NCBI GenBank assembly: GCA_033239005.1
Contig: BSQZ01000034.1
Location: 770,001 to 834,000, forward strand
DNA: 64,000 nt
Source of the DNA: Lamellibrachia satsuma
Lineage: Eukaryota > Annelida > Polychaeta > Sabellida > Siboglinidae
Direction of reading: 5' to 3'
Below, one piece after another: positions 1-13,299 of this stretch. A model generated the notes under the pieces. The model saw only the letters and a list, made by a program, of their open reading frames with translations. It was not told the DNA's origin and searched no databases. Numbering within the stretch: position 1 is the stretch's first letter; each line of letters starts with the position of its first letter. A program made the position numbers and the translations under genes.

Positions 1-299
1 TAGCATTTATTGTTTGCGCCAGAATTCAACGAACAATACGACAGTATTTACAGTGGCTTATATCAACCTCAGCGCAAGCGTGAATATTGATCATATCACC
101 CCTGCCGCAACTTACATTTGATGTGCAGATTCTGCATATTTTTGTGTCATTTGGTAAACTCGTATTTGTGTTAAGAAGTCTCTCAGTTTCAGTTGCATTC
201 AGATGCGGATTGTGTTCCTATTGAAAATGTGTCAAGAAACTCAATAACGTACACAGTTGTAATGACGTAACAATTCGTAAACAACAATGACTTTGCCCA

Positions 300-605
300 G
301 CCAACCTACCAATACATCACTCCACCAGGCGTTCGTTTTGAATGTGTAATCAAGTTGTAGCAGCGGTGATACGACGAGAGGCGCCATTTACTTACTTACA
401 ACCAACCAATATATCACTCCATATATCACTCCACCAGGCGTTCGTTTTGAATTTGTAATCAAATTGTGGCAGTGGTTATATGTCGAGAGGCGCCTTTAAC
501 TTACTTACAATCAACCAATATATCACTGCACCAGGCGTTCGTTTTGAATTTGTAATCAAGTTGTGGCAGTGGTTATATGACGAGAGGCGCCTTTTATTTA
601 CCTAG
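300..605. repeat. 97-bp tandem repeat, three copies
   Basis: Three head-to-tail copies share the words CCAGGCGTTCGTTTTGAAT and GAGAGGCGCC. The CCAGGCG word recurs at 325, 434 and 531. The first spacing is longer because a 12-bp piece (ATATATCACTCC) is itself duplicated. No coding frame runs through the copies. Confidence 0.85.
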
Positions 606-739
606 GTTAACATAGGTTCTTCCTGACCGTAGGCGGTGGTCTCGGTGGTCAGATCGTCTACTTTCCCCTGGAATCTACGACTTCCTCGCAAGACAGCTTT
701 GTAGTTGTGGATAATTATTCAGTACTCCAATATTTATCT

Positions 740-2480
<1,741 letters not shown>

Positions 2481-2912
2481 AAAGGCTGTGTGATACGATA
2501 TTATGGTGGCATACCAAAACAAATTTAAGTGGTAAAAAAGTCATTATTGTCCACATATCGTTAATGTCGTCTTCTTAGCTCACGATTTATAGACAGTGTG
2601 TCTGCTGGTGTACTTCGAAACAACTACTGTCGATGATGTATCCATATGTGCACTATGTTTTCGTAAAACGCCTCTGTAACAACTTGCACCTATATGTAAC
2701 TAGCCCCGGTCTACCCTACATGTTATGTGCATATTCAGCACATCTTTATTTAATTTGGTAAGAAATCTCTCAATTATAATTACATGCAATTGTTGCAATT
2801 ACACACAGTTGCGTAATGTAATATGACGATGATTGTTATTGTACAGACGAGCAAAAATGAAAGGCAATCGGAATGTTTCTCAGACGGATGCTATTACAGG
2901 TAATGCCATTCA

Positions 2913-3158
<246 letters not shown>

Positions 3159-3505
3159 ATTGTTAAGATACTCTGCTTACCAGTTTCATTCGACAGAGGC
3201 TGATGCAGGATCCCATGCGACATCTGGAGGGTTTCTTTTGCAAATATATCAAATAAACAGGTGACACAAGCATCAGCCACCCATATGACAACCATGTGAT
3301 CACCGCGTCCTGGAAGCAACGGGTCAAATCCGGATCTTCCGTGTCCACAGACAATTGGGAACTCTTGCGGAAACACAACATATCGTATTCTTAACAAAAC
3401 ATGGCGATAATAAATAATTATTTTAACCTTAAGCTAATAACAAATGTCACAATTTGTTTGCGACGATGTTACATACTCTAAATATTTTGGTATATTTTAT
3501 TGTAG

Positions 3506-3616
3506 CTGCTCTTCACGAAATTGCAAAAAGTTCCAATGTTACCGTTCAGATAGTGTGACCTGCAACAACAAAAGCTGCCCCTGCAACTACGACGATTGCA
3601 CCTGCACCTAATAAAG
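3506..3616 (+). pseudogene. Isolated phase 1-1 exon, Cys-rich or Thr/Pro/Ala linker, probably broken
   Basis: A good acceptor (pyrimidine-rich, ending TTGTAG at 3505) and donor (G|GTAAAA at 3617) bound 111 nt, a multiple of three. Both ends are phase 1, like the exon borders of the PLAT genes downstream. One frame reads as a Cys-rich peptide with eight cysteines (for example SCPCNYDDCTCT) and then meets TAATAA. The phase-1 frame ends in a linker-like PATTTIAPAPNK but contains one TGA. The Cys-rich frame followed by TIAPAP resembles the exon at 17525-17620 (DCTIAAVPTK). I infer a frameshifted paralogue of that exon. No partner exons were found nearby. Confidence 0.35.
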
Positions 3617-3709
3617 GTAAAACGACACCGCGGAGCGGGCATGTTTAGTGCATCGTAATAACACCACTGATGGGAAGACTCTCATCCTTACCATCCTCGC
3701 TAGCCATGG

Positions 3710-3710
<1 letters not shown>

Positions 3711-3776
<66 letters not shown>

Positions 3777-3906
3777 TGGTAGTGGTGGTAGTGGTAGTGG
3801 TAGTGGTAGTGGTAGTGGTAGTGGTAGTGGTAGTGGTAGTGGTAGTGGTAGTGGTAGTGGTAGTGGTAGTGGTAGTGGTAGTGGTAGTAGTAGTAGTAGT
3901 ATTAGT
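3711..3906. repeat. (AGT)n / (AGTGGT)n microsatellite
   Basis: AGT trinucleotides pass into the six-base unit AGTGGT and back again. The poly-Ser/Gly and poly-Leu/Pro frames are artefacts. The left flank (GCTAGCCATGGGT) recurs at 7670-7685 beside a short non-expanded GGTAGT stretch. Confidence 0.95.
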
Positions 3907-3999
3907 AGTATAAAACCCACGAGCAAATAAGTTAATTTCCCGCGTAAAGTTTATTGGTTAACAGAGAAACTGAAATATCAGCGTTTCAACAGGTCAATG

Positions 4000-5040
4000 T
4001 GCCAAGGGTACTGATGTAGTTAAAGCCCCTTTCGGCGAGGATTGTGCATAATGGCTATATGGACAATTACTTGTCTATGTATGCACTTCGAACGTATGTA
4101 TTCATACTTAATTTGCGAGATGCACTTATTTATATAACCGACAGCTTGGGGCATGGCTATCGATGTTGAGTGTTTTATTTTGCTGAGCGAAAAGACGACA
4201 TGTTGCAATATTCTTTGATTTGACACAACGGTGCAACCAAAAACTAAGTCCCGGTGTAACGTATGTGTTACTCACATTAAACAATCAACCTTTGACCAAA
4301 GTTAATGCTGATGGAAGAAAATGTTTACCGGAAAACAGCCCCATGCCTGTGTTACTAGTTGTTTCTTAATCACAGTTATTTACGAATAATGGGAACAGTG
4401 TGGTTCTTTTCGTTAGGAGGAATATTTTGCATATATGTGCTTTTGTATAATACAACATATGCCATATATGCGTTTTTGCGAAGCACATTAATGCTACAAA
4501 CTACACTTCGACAGATGTACATGCAGTAGAAACCCTACATCGGTAATGAACATAGTAGTGTGCTTATACAGAAAATATTTACTCTATCATTATTGCTCAG
4601 TTCGCCTATTATAGCTCAGTTCGCCTATTATAGAGTTGTTTTCTGAAAGCATTCAACATAAGTTTATGTTTCCGATTTTAGGAATAGCTGACCATATCTG
4701 ACACCTCCCTCTGGCGCCTGTCCTTCCCAGGTGCTCGTATCCGATTCGTGCGATGGTGCCTCGTATCTGCACGTCTTGTGAACACTACGTCCCGACTCCT
4801 TCTTATTACGTTATAATGCACTAACTTAATATACTTGCAATTTCTGCACAACAAAAAATATATATTTTGTCTGATGTTATTTCCCGAATTTATTATTAAG
4901 TTGTATTATTTTAAATGAGACATATGTGCTTTTTTGTATTTCTTGGCATATAAAGGAGTATTTTTAAATATCAGGTAGCAGGTGGTGAATGATAAAGGTT
5001 GTTTTCAATTAAAATAAATAAATTATAGCCGTGTTTATTT
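4000..5040. other. No gene seen
   Basis: AT-rich, with no supported coding frame. A 21-bp duplication (ATAGCTCAGTTCGCCTATT twice) lies at about 4590-4640. A short (AT)n tract follows at 5055-5090. Confidence 0.6.
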
Positions 5041-5054
5041 TACTTAAAAAAAAA

Positions 5055-5090
<36 letters not shown>

Positions 5091-6289
5091 GAATTTAAGC
5101 TTAAACATTGTTTGCAAAGACACTGCTTGTAATCGCTAGCTGACTGTATTATGTTGTATACTTTTGGATCCAATAAACATTTCCGATGTGCAATATATTC
5201 ACTAAATGGACAACACAAAATACCACGATATGTATTGATCACAGCATGATCATATTCTCGTTATGCTTTCATCTTCGGAGATAATTAATTACGCCCTTTC
5301 AGCTGGTCCACTTCGTATTCTACAACTACCGAGTTAAAACACTAAACAACTCAAACGAGAATCCCGCCACGACGGCCACTTTTGCGACGTTCCGTTGTTA
5401 CGTTGATATACATCGAGGCCGCACCGGTGCAAAGTGCCGTGATGCGACGAATAGCGACGGCGCCATTTCCCACCATGAAAGTATCCTTGCAAAGTTAAAG
5501 AAAAACATTACGTAACCTGCGCGAGCCTTTGACGTATTTGCACGAGATAAACAGTTGAATGGCTTTTCAAAAGCGAAGAGAATACCGACGGAATCGACCG
5601 GACATCAAACGTATCTGGACGTCAACTGAAGCAATGTTCGGCAACTGTTTCAAGTTCCTCGCAGTATGTCTGCTGCTGCTGCTTCCTGCAGTGATCTAGT
5701 GTGGAAAGTGGAGGAAAAGGGAGATGACAACAGTACCAGTACCACCACGTAAGGTATTCATTTTATTAATGAAATATGACAGGTTCCATGATATATTACA
5801 TCAATATCATGAAACCTTGTTTTAGCAACATTTGTTGTTAATAGTAAGCAGTGGATAGTAATCGCGTGGTGCTTAAAGAAGGTTACCGAGATTTCGTTAG
5901 CGCGAGCGATATTGCGGTTTGTTGTCGTCAGCTGTGTAGATAGAAAATAAGTTGCAAGTACATAGTTGTAAATTTAATTAAGACTTAAATAATCTAGCAT
6001 AAAGTGTGTATTAAAAAAATAAAAACAGTTTTGTGAACACTACTCAATATAAATTGTAAACATAACTGATTAAAAACAAATATAAATTGAATATTTAACA
6101 TGGCGCCGTGCAAACACCAAGTGAAGGCGAAGCGGAATTTGATATGCTATAGCTGCCACAGTTGGGTAGATGTTTGCAAAGTTCGTGTGGGCACATTCGT
6201 GGGCAGAGGTTCAGGTAGATGATTTTAGTAAGTTTGACCGATTTTTGTGTACCGATGCTCGCGTTCCGAATATTAATATCAGTAAATAT

Positions 6290-7420
6290 TGATGTTACTC
6301 ACAGACCAGTGAGTTTAACATCAGTTGTATGAAAATTACTCGACACATTAATTAGAGACCACACGGTGGAATTCATTGTAAAACATAAATTAATAAATAC
6401 ATCTCAACATGGGTTCCTAAAAGCAAGGTCATGTCTAACCAATCTCTTATGTTTTTTTTGAAGAAATTACAAAGTTGGTAGATAACTGGTCACCAGTGGA
6501 TGTTGTCTACTTAGATTTTCAGAAAGCTTTCGATAAAGTTCCACATCAAAGATTGTTACTTAAACTAAAAGCCGAAGGTATAGGTAATGATGTAATCAAC
6601 TGGATAGAAAAGTGGCTTACACACGGAAGACAGAGAGTAATAATAGATGGTGAGATTTCAAACTGGAAATCGGTTTTGAGTGAGATACCACAGGGATAAG
6701 TATTAGGCCCTATACTGTACTAGGTAGAACCACACAAGAAAAGGACATAGAAGTAACATTTGGTGCTGACATGATAGTTTCAGAGCAATGTGGGATTGCT
6801 GTTTCGAAAGGAAATAAAATTATAGGGTTAATTAGGAGAACTATCATGTATAAGGAGAAACAGCTAATTGTACCCCTGTACAAAGCAATAGTTAGACCAC
6901 ATTTGGAATATTGTATTCAAGCATGGACATAGACAAGCTAGAAAGAATACATCGAAGAGCAACTAAAATGATTCCAGAATTGAGAGACCTTAGTTACGAA
7001 AGTCGCTTAATACAATGTGGTTTGACAACACTAGAATCTAGGAGACTAAGAGGAGACCAAAGAGAAGTGTTTAGAATAGTGAACGGTTATGAGGACGTTA
7101 ATAGGAATATGTTCTTCGAACTTAAAGAAGGCAGTAGAACCAGATGACACAAAGCAGCATTAGTTAAGGAGCAGTGTAGGTTGGACACGAGAAAGTACTC
7201 TTTCTCACATAGGGTGATAAATGAATGGAACAAACTGCCAAATGATTGTGTTAATGCTAGTATATGTTTAAAAATAGAATTGACATATATGTGATAAGGG
7301 CGGGCTATACATAGATAAGAAAATTGTTGGACTCTCGATAAGCCAATGGCTTCCTTGTCAACTTGCCACCTGGAACTTGTTGTCTTTGGTGGCAAGCTTG
7401 TTAAATCTTGTTAAAACGTT
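6290..7420 (+). mobile_element. CR1-like LINE fragment in intron 1 of the kringle-PLAT gene
   Basis: Reverse-transcriptase pieces read in order: VDVVYLDFQKAFDKVPHQRL (6500-6560), GEISNWKSVL, then after an internal deletion near 6715 EQCGIAVSKGNK, LYKAIVRPHLEYCIQAW and MIPELRDLSYESRL. The 3' UTR and tail (CTTGTTAAATCTTGTTAA near 7400) match the copies at 38700-40335 and 59070-60225. It is 5'-truncated, internally deleted and full of stops. Confidence 0.88.
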
Positions 7421-7929
7421 GTGTCCCGCAGTGCAGTTGTCATGTCATAATCGGCCGTGTCCGATTGGTCCGATTAAGACGGAACTAGTTATTTGCGTTA
7501 TGACACAGTCATCGCGTACACAACAGTGTGTGTAATGACGGAATTGCTGTCTACGTCATCACAATGAAAGCGTGTGTTATGTGCTGCCATCTGTCGACGA
7601 GGTTTGCACGGTTCTTCATTATATGCGGACGCCACTGCATTGGTGGCTGTAGACCGTTACCATACTTGCTAGCCATGGGTGGTAGTAATACTACAGTACC
7701 CCTGGCAGATACACCCGTTGCGCGACAGCTGTTCGAACCTGTGCGACCGCTGGTCTGCGAGATCGATCGAGTTCTGAGATTAAGTTTTAGTTAATATTGC
7801 AAATAGCTTTGTAGCATTTGCAACTTAATTACATTTGTAATTGAGTAATGTCGCAAAAATCCATTATATTTATACTAACCAGATAAAAGTGGTAAAACGG
7901 TTATCATAATTTCATATATTGTCATGAAT

Positions 7930-8160
7930 GACTCACAAAGTCATTATCACAAAGGATATTCGATTAATTTAATAAATGATGTGCAACTTTATACGTTAAT
8001 TGGTTGTGGCGCAGTGGTAGAGTGTTCGCTTTAAAAGGTCCCGGGTTTAATCCCCTTTGTATGCGATTTATATTAAACGTGGCTAACATTGACATCACTT
8101 TGTAGATAATTTATTCCGTTCATTGAATATCCTCTGTGAGAATGACTGTGTTAATTATTC
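7930..8160. repeat. tRNA-like sequence between inverted LINE remnants
   Basis: At about 7998-8060 a box A (TGGCGCAGTGG, perfect to TRGYNNARNNG) is followed 33 nt later by a near-perfect box B (GGTTTAATCCC, one base off). No convincing cloverleaf was derived, so a SINE head or tRNA pseudogene is likelier than a working tRNA. Flanks at 7930-7990 and 8105-8155 are inverted copies of one another and resemble the LINE 3' region that encodes RVINEWNKL. Confidence 0.5.
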
Positions 8161-8654
8161 AAGGCAATATATGAAATATAAATTATTATATTTTGGAAAG
8201 TTTTAGTTTTTTACTTTTACCTGGGTAATTTATTATATTATGTTTTTTTTTGCGGGAATGACTTCGCTGCAAATGTTACAAAACTATTTTTAGTGTTAAT
8301 CAGAACTCGATCGACCTCGCATAGCTCGATCGCTCTCGCAGAACTCGACCGTTCACGCAGAACTCGACCGCTTAAGCAGAACTCAATTGATCTCGCAGAA
8401 CTGACAGACAACAGTCACTCGTGCATGTCGTGACATCAACGAAAACAGTGTATATTTCCTAGATTTATCGCATTAGTAGTCACATAAAATTGTTGTCATA
8501 GCTATGTGTATAAAATCAACGCATGCGTATCTTTTCCGGTGTTGAGCTTGATATATCAACACATCGCGCAGCAAAACACACGTAAGCGACCAAGCACACG
8601 TAGGTAGGTATGTAGCGGTGAACCGGTTTCTCTTATCCATGGAAATGTGTCATT

Positions 8655-8820
8655 TCTTGCCATTGTCGTTGTTGACATTGTCGTTGTTGCCATTGTCTTT
8701 GTTGCCATTGTCGTTGTTGCCATTGTCGTTGTTGTCATTGTAGTTGTTGCCATTGTCGTTGTTGATATTGTCGTTGTTGCTATTGTCGTTGTTGTCATTG
8801 TTGTCATTGTTGTTGTTGGT
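8655..8820. repeat. 15-bp tandem repeat abutting the kringle exon acceptor
   Basis: About eleven copies of a unit near CATTGTCGTTGTTGC end just before the acceptor TGTTTCAG at 8827. Because the unit is T/G-rich and its period is divisible by three, it makes open frames on both strands that are not coding. It supplies the pyrimidine-rich stretch before the exon. Confidence 0.85.
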
Positions 8821-10142
8821 GTTTCAGTCCCGTTCGAATGCCTAGACACAATCAACGGTTATGAATACATAGGAGAATAAAACAAAACCGCAACAGGCAG
8901 GTCATGCCAGAGATGGACGTCTCATAAGGTCAGTACAACGATACACGTGTCACTAACATTATTATATGCGTTCAAATGGTGCGTAATGTACGTGTGTTGT
9001 TGGGTTATGTAAATGTACAACCATTAGAACTGAATAATGTCTACGGAGTGGCGCAATTTCGGAAACTCATCATTTGACGTTATTTTACCTTCCATCCGCA
9101 CATTCTGCAAAGTTTGTTAGCTCCACATCAAACCTCATTTTGACAGGGAGACATTGTGTATGGAAAAACAAATACTCAACAAATGAATGTTAAAACTTTT
9201 CAACAAAAAAATCATAATTCGAGGGTGACTTTTTGATCTTCCCTCTCTCGCTTTCAGGTGTTCGTCATACCGTGTTATAACGGAGAGACATTAATATTTC
9301 GACTGATGTATGATATGTGTGGGGGGAGGCCATCTAAACTCTTACTCATAAACAAAAAATATGCATGCTGCCTATGGACAACTGATAGCCCCTTTTTTTA
9401 ATATGGTCACATTTTCCTCCACAGCCTCAGGCACGCATGTAAAAGCAACAACAATCGAAGCAACTACTGCTCAAATGTTGACATAGATTCGTCATGCCGA
9501 GGAACGACGCCTTGGTGCGACACGACGGATCTTAAGAGGCGGTGGGAATACTGCGGCATTCCCAAGTGTCGTATGTGTGAAGGTGAACTAAGAAACACCA
9601 CTACACGTCAAGTGGTTTAACATGTGCTATTTGCAAAGACGCCTACGTGGGGCCAGTACGATTCGTACATTCATACACATGCATGCTCTACATGCGTGCG
9701 TGCGTGCATGCATGCATGCATATATACGCACATACGTATATGCATGCATGCATGCAAGCACGAACACACACATACACACACTCACTCTGTCAAAAACATA
9801 TACCTTAAATGCTCCCTTGAGCGGCGGTGTAGATGAATGTATGGTAAAACGACAACTCAATTAAATCTGTCTTAGAATGTCGTTATAGAATGGAGCTAAA
9901 AACCTCCAACTCGAGATACGCCGCAAGTGACCACGTCATCAAATTCCGGATTTATAAGGAGTGGATAGATCTCCACTACAACAAAAACCGCCGAGAACGA
10001 GGCCAGTAAGTATGCGTTTAGCTCCGCTTTAACACTTTTATGGTATACCATGTTACAGTTAGGTAGTTGTGTGATGTAGACCCGTAAGCGGAGCAAGTTG
10101 TACGAGGCACGATCACCAATCGACCGTTCTTCAATAATCAAC

Positions 10143-10270
10143 GCCACCGTGTCATTTCAGTGGCGTTCTGTGTTGTCCCTCTCGGAAACGCCACCGTGTC
10201 ATTTTAGAGGCGTTCTGTGTTGTCCCTCTCGGAAACGCCACCGTGTCATTTCAGTGGCGTTCTGTGTAAG
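10143..10270. repeat. 47-bp hairpin-bearing tandem repeat, three copies
   Basis: Copies carry AACGCCAC and, 12 nt later, GTGGCGTT, a perfect 8-bp stem (one copy has base changes in it). They lie in the intron between the two PLAT half-exons of copy 1 (10006-10331). Confidence 0.8.
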
Positions 10271-10476
10271 TAACGTATATAATTAACATGTATGTGTTGT
10301 GTGGAATGATAGTGTATGTTCCTTTGTGTAGGACCGAAGTGCACACGTTTGATGACATGTGCTTCGATACTCCTCCACGCGTGGAATCGCGAAGTTACGG
10401 GGCTATTGCGGATATATACATCTACCACTGTTCCCAGAAATGGCTGCAATTCGAGTATGTCAAACTGGGAATTGTG

Positions 10477-11056
10477 TTAACAATATTCATGTTTTAACAT
10501 ATATTGCTGAGGTGCTTATATTAGAACATTGTGTGAAACGAGAATTTGGCAGACTAAATACATCGTTCGGTGAAAAACGCTATATATCACCTTCATTAGT
10601 TACGATTTATTAGTAAGTCTTTAGTGGAAATAAAGCGTGGGAATTGTGGATACCCACAAGGGCTCCAAGGGAAATTGGAACCATACATACAGGGTGCCAC
10701 CCTATTCGGGGTGGATTGCTTGCCATAGTGTTAAAAGGCTTAGCCCCGACGGTAGAGAACATCTAATTGGTTAAAGGGAATGTACAACGAATGCCATTGG
10801 TTAACAGATACGCAACAAGTTGGGTGGTTCGTACTATTAAAATACCCAAATATTCTATCAAAATACTTTATTCGATCTCAAAATGCATCTGAATTAACAA
10901 TATTCATGTTTTAATGTATAATGCTGAGGTGCTTATATTAGAACATTGTGTGAAACGAGAATTTGGCAGACTAAATACATCGTTCGGTGAAAAACGCTAT
11001 ATATCACCTTCATTAGTTACGATTTATTAGTAAGTCTTTAGTGGAAATAAAGCGTG
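10477..11056. mobile_element. TRIM-like element: 163-bp direct terminal repeats
   Basis: Positions 10477-10639 and 10894-11056 are near-identical direct repeats (offset 417). Each carries a TATA-like CTATATAT and, about 70 bp on, AATAAAGCGTG. The 254-bp interior has no open frame. Terminal repeats with promoter and poly(A) signals and no coding capacity are the hallmark of terminal-repeat retrotransposons in miniature. No target-site duplication or primer-binding site was identified, so partial tandem duplication remains possible. It replaces the last 30-odd codons that copy 2 still has. Confidence 0.45.
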
Positions 11057-11225
11057 TTTGTATATGTCTTAAAACCTATATATGTTTTAAATTCATCGCC
11101 AAATCTTTTATTTTTAAAATTGAATATTTTTAACCAACCCAGATGTTAACATTTTTTAATAAACATAATGTTGCTACGCCAGTTAGCCAAAGGAAATCGG
11201 TATACAATAACGGCTAGAACTTAAT

Positions 11226-11590
11226 TTGCTATGCGCGCGATTCGCCTTGCACGCAACTTCTCCGTTGTCGTTATTCCTGCTGTTATTATTTAAGTTATTA
11301 TTCACGTGCGTTGGCGATATCTCCGTTGTCGTTATTCCTGCTGTTATTATTTATGTTACTGTTCACGTGCGTCGGCGATATCAACTGCTAACTCGGCAGA
11401 TATGTTCGACGGTTCTGTTGATGACAATTCGACATGCGTGTGATTAATCTATATTATACTAAGTATGTTGTCGCCACTTGGTTTCACTATTACTTTCAGT
11501 GAGGCTGTTATGTGGATAGGGTCCAAGGAAAACGAATCTCGCCGCTGAAAGTTGTGATTAATGCGTTCTGCATTGCAATAAAAACGTTTC
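11226..11590 (+). repeat. 3' flank shared with the intact PLAT gene; internal 66-bp duplication
   Basis: Sequence from 11240 onward (GTTGTCGTTATTCCTGCTG, then GAAAACGAATCTCGCCGCTG) is homologous to 16990-17350 after the intact copy. This shows that the segmental duplication includes the 3' flank. A 66-bp stretch is tandemly doubled at 11265-11380. AATAAA occurs at 11577. Confidence 0.7.
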
Positions 11591-12529
11591 AAAACTAAGT
11601 GTAGATATTATAGGCCAATACAATTGCGTAATTAGTCTCACAACATGCGTTGTAAGGTCACGACAGGGTATGAAACGTTAACTTGTCGAACTTGCTATGA
11701 TGATCGTGATCGTTGGATGTTAGCCTAAAACTCCAGCCTATCGCAAATCCGGTTCGTAGATGTCCAAATATGTAGTATGTTAATAATATATTTCAAATGC
11801 GCAGTCGATAAAAAACCCTATTTTTGTTCAAATCATCGAAACAATTGATTTAATCGTTAGATCTGGTAAGGTTTAAAACAGTGGATATCCAAAATGGTAA
11901 AGACTGTCTGGCTCAATGCAAATCATGGGCGTGACGTACATCTTCTCACCGATCCCACAACAAAGTTACGAAGTTTCACAAAGGGTGAAATTCGTGAGTC
12001 TTCGTCGTTTCCATTTTCACTTCAATTAATGCTTGAACAAACATTAAATAATTTCACATAAACTACACACAGAAGTTGCATAAACGAACTAGCATGTTTC
12101 AGTGGATACTAGGTAGGTTTGATTATTCACAAAATTAATTTTAAATGAGTCTAGCGAAAAAGCGAATTCAGGAGGGATCCTTAAAAACATAATTTTACAA
12201 TGTCTAAAACATCAACATTCACACAGGCCTGTCAAATTGAAAATGTGCACAGTTATATGTACTAATATTGTCACATACGTCCGTGCTCTGCCCTCCTACC
12301 TAACTTCAACGTGGATCTTCGGGATGCGCCTTGCATTGTTTTAACCAGTTTCATATTTCACCTTTTGGCATGTAACTGAAGGCAGTTGATTGTATAATTA
12401 TTGCTTGCACGGAAGAAAAAGGCAACATGATTCCTTACACTAACCAGTCCAGCTTTGATAATACAATGCCAATGGCAATTACATCTTCGCACCACAAAAA
12501 AATCATGTACAACTGCTGGTTTCATGTAG

Positions 12530-12800
12530 CGTTCTGTGGACGTTTGACGTAGATCACGTAACAATGGTTGAAACACGCATAGCGTTGCTAACAGTTGCAC
12601 GTAACTATTGTTCTGAGTTACGTAATTTACGTCAACCGTCGACATTGGTTCATTCGCCATAATATCCCCAATCCCGGTGGAATTTCAATTAATTTATAAT
12701 GTATGAACCACGACGATGGGCCCTACGGGAACACCTACAAAATGTCAGCCCCATACACACGAAACTGACGGAGATACGAGGGAACATACATAAAAACAGA
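12530..12800. repeat. Dispersed repeat copy
   Basis: CAATGGTTGAAACACG and GTTGCTAACAGTTGCA recur at 56650-56690 and, inverted, near 51830. The following CTACAAAATG block is also shared. No coding frame is supported. Confidence 0.55.
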
Positions 12801-13299
12801 GTCATATTTTACTTTATTATATAGAAGCTCGATGACAGGATTCTATTTTTGTTCTATAGCTTTGTATATTCTCAATAATCGCACAAACATGTACAAAGAA
12901 GCAATACAGAATACAACTCAACAATACTCTTGCAGTGAGACTATTCGCTAGATGGAGCCACAAAGGGCGTCGTATATAAGACACCGTATAGTGTTATAAC
13001 ACGCGACGACTTTGATGCGCGAACACATCCTGTGTCCGGCAGTCATAAATATAGCTCGTCCAGAACACCGCAGGACACAGCTCACAAGTGCTGAAGTGGC
13101 TGCACGTTTACTGACAATAAGCAGCTCAAAACAATGTTTTTCTGTGGTAGTTCACGAAACACATTTACATTTTTTTCTTTCCCTTCACAATAATGTCATG
13201 GTCCAGATTAACATTTCATGTATATTTCAGAAAGAATGTGTAAGAAATAGTAGCTTACACCCCTGTAAATAAGCATGTTGATCATATCATAATAATGAC

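Larger units (their letters stand above)
5634..10497 (+). pseudogene. Kringle-PLAT secreted protein gene, copy 1 (probable pseudogene)
   Basis: Five exons were assembled by phase. Exon 1 (5634-5748) is a signal peptide (MFGNCFKFLAVCLLLLLPAV) with TAG at 5697, where copy 2 has GAG; it ends phase 1. Exon 2 (8828-8928) starts phase 1 and is the first half of a kringle (C...GYEYIG, NKTATGRSCQRW), with TAA at 8878. Exon 3 (9425-9570) is the second half ([22 protein letters not shown]) and ends phase 1. Exon 4 (9876-10005) and exon 5 (10332-10497) form a PLAT domain; the junction restores RERGQ-TEVHTF. Phases agree everywhere except at the exon 2/3 join, which is off by one. The C-terminus is cut short against copy 2, at the start of a TRIM-like repeat. 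Kringles are extracellular binding modules and PLAT domains bind lipid or protein. The partner here is unknown. Confidence 0.72.

Noticed and set aside
3160..3397. Minus-strand frame with [20 protein letters not shown]
   Set aside because: Looked domain-like, but it continues into the (TA)n tract, has no splice context and matches nothing else in the window.
3645..3930. Ser/Gly-rich and Leu/Pro-rich frames
   Set aside because: Product of the AGT/AGTGGT microsatellite; no splice sites or signal peptide.
7998..8065. Functional tRNA gene
   Set aside because: Box B has a mismatch and I could not fold a full acceptor and anticodon arm; kept only as a tRNA-like sequence.
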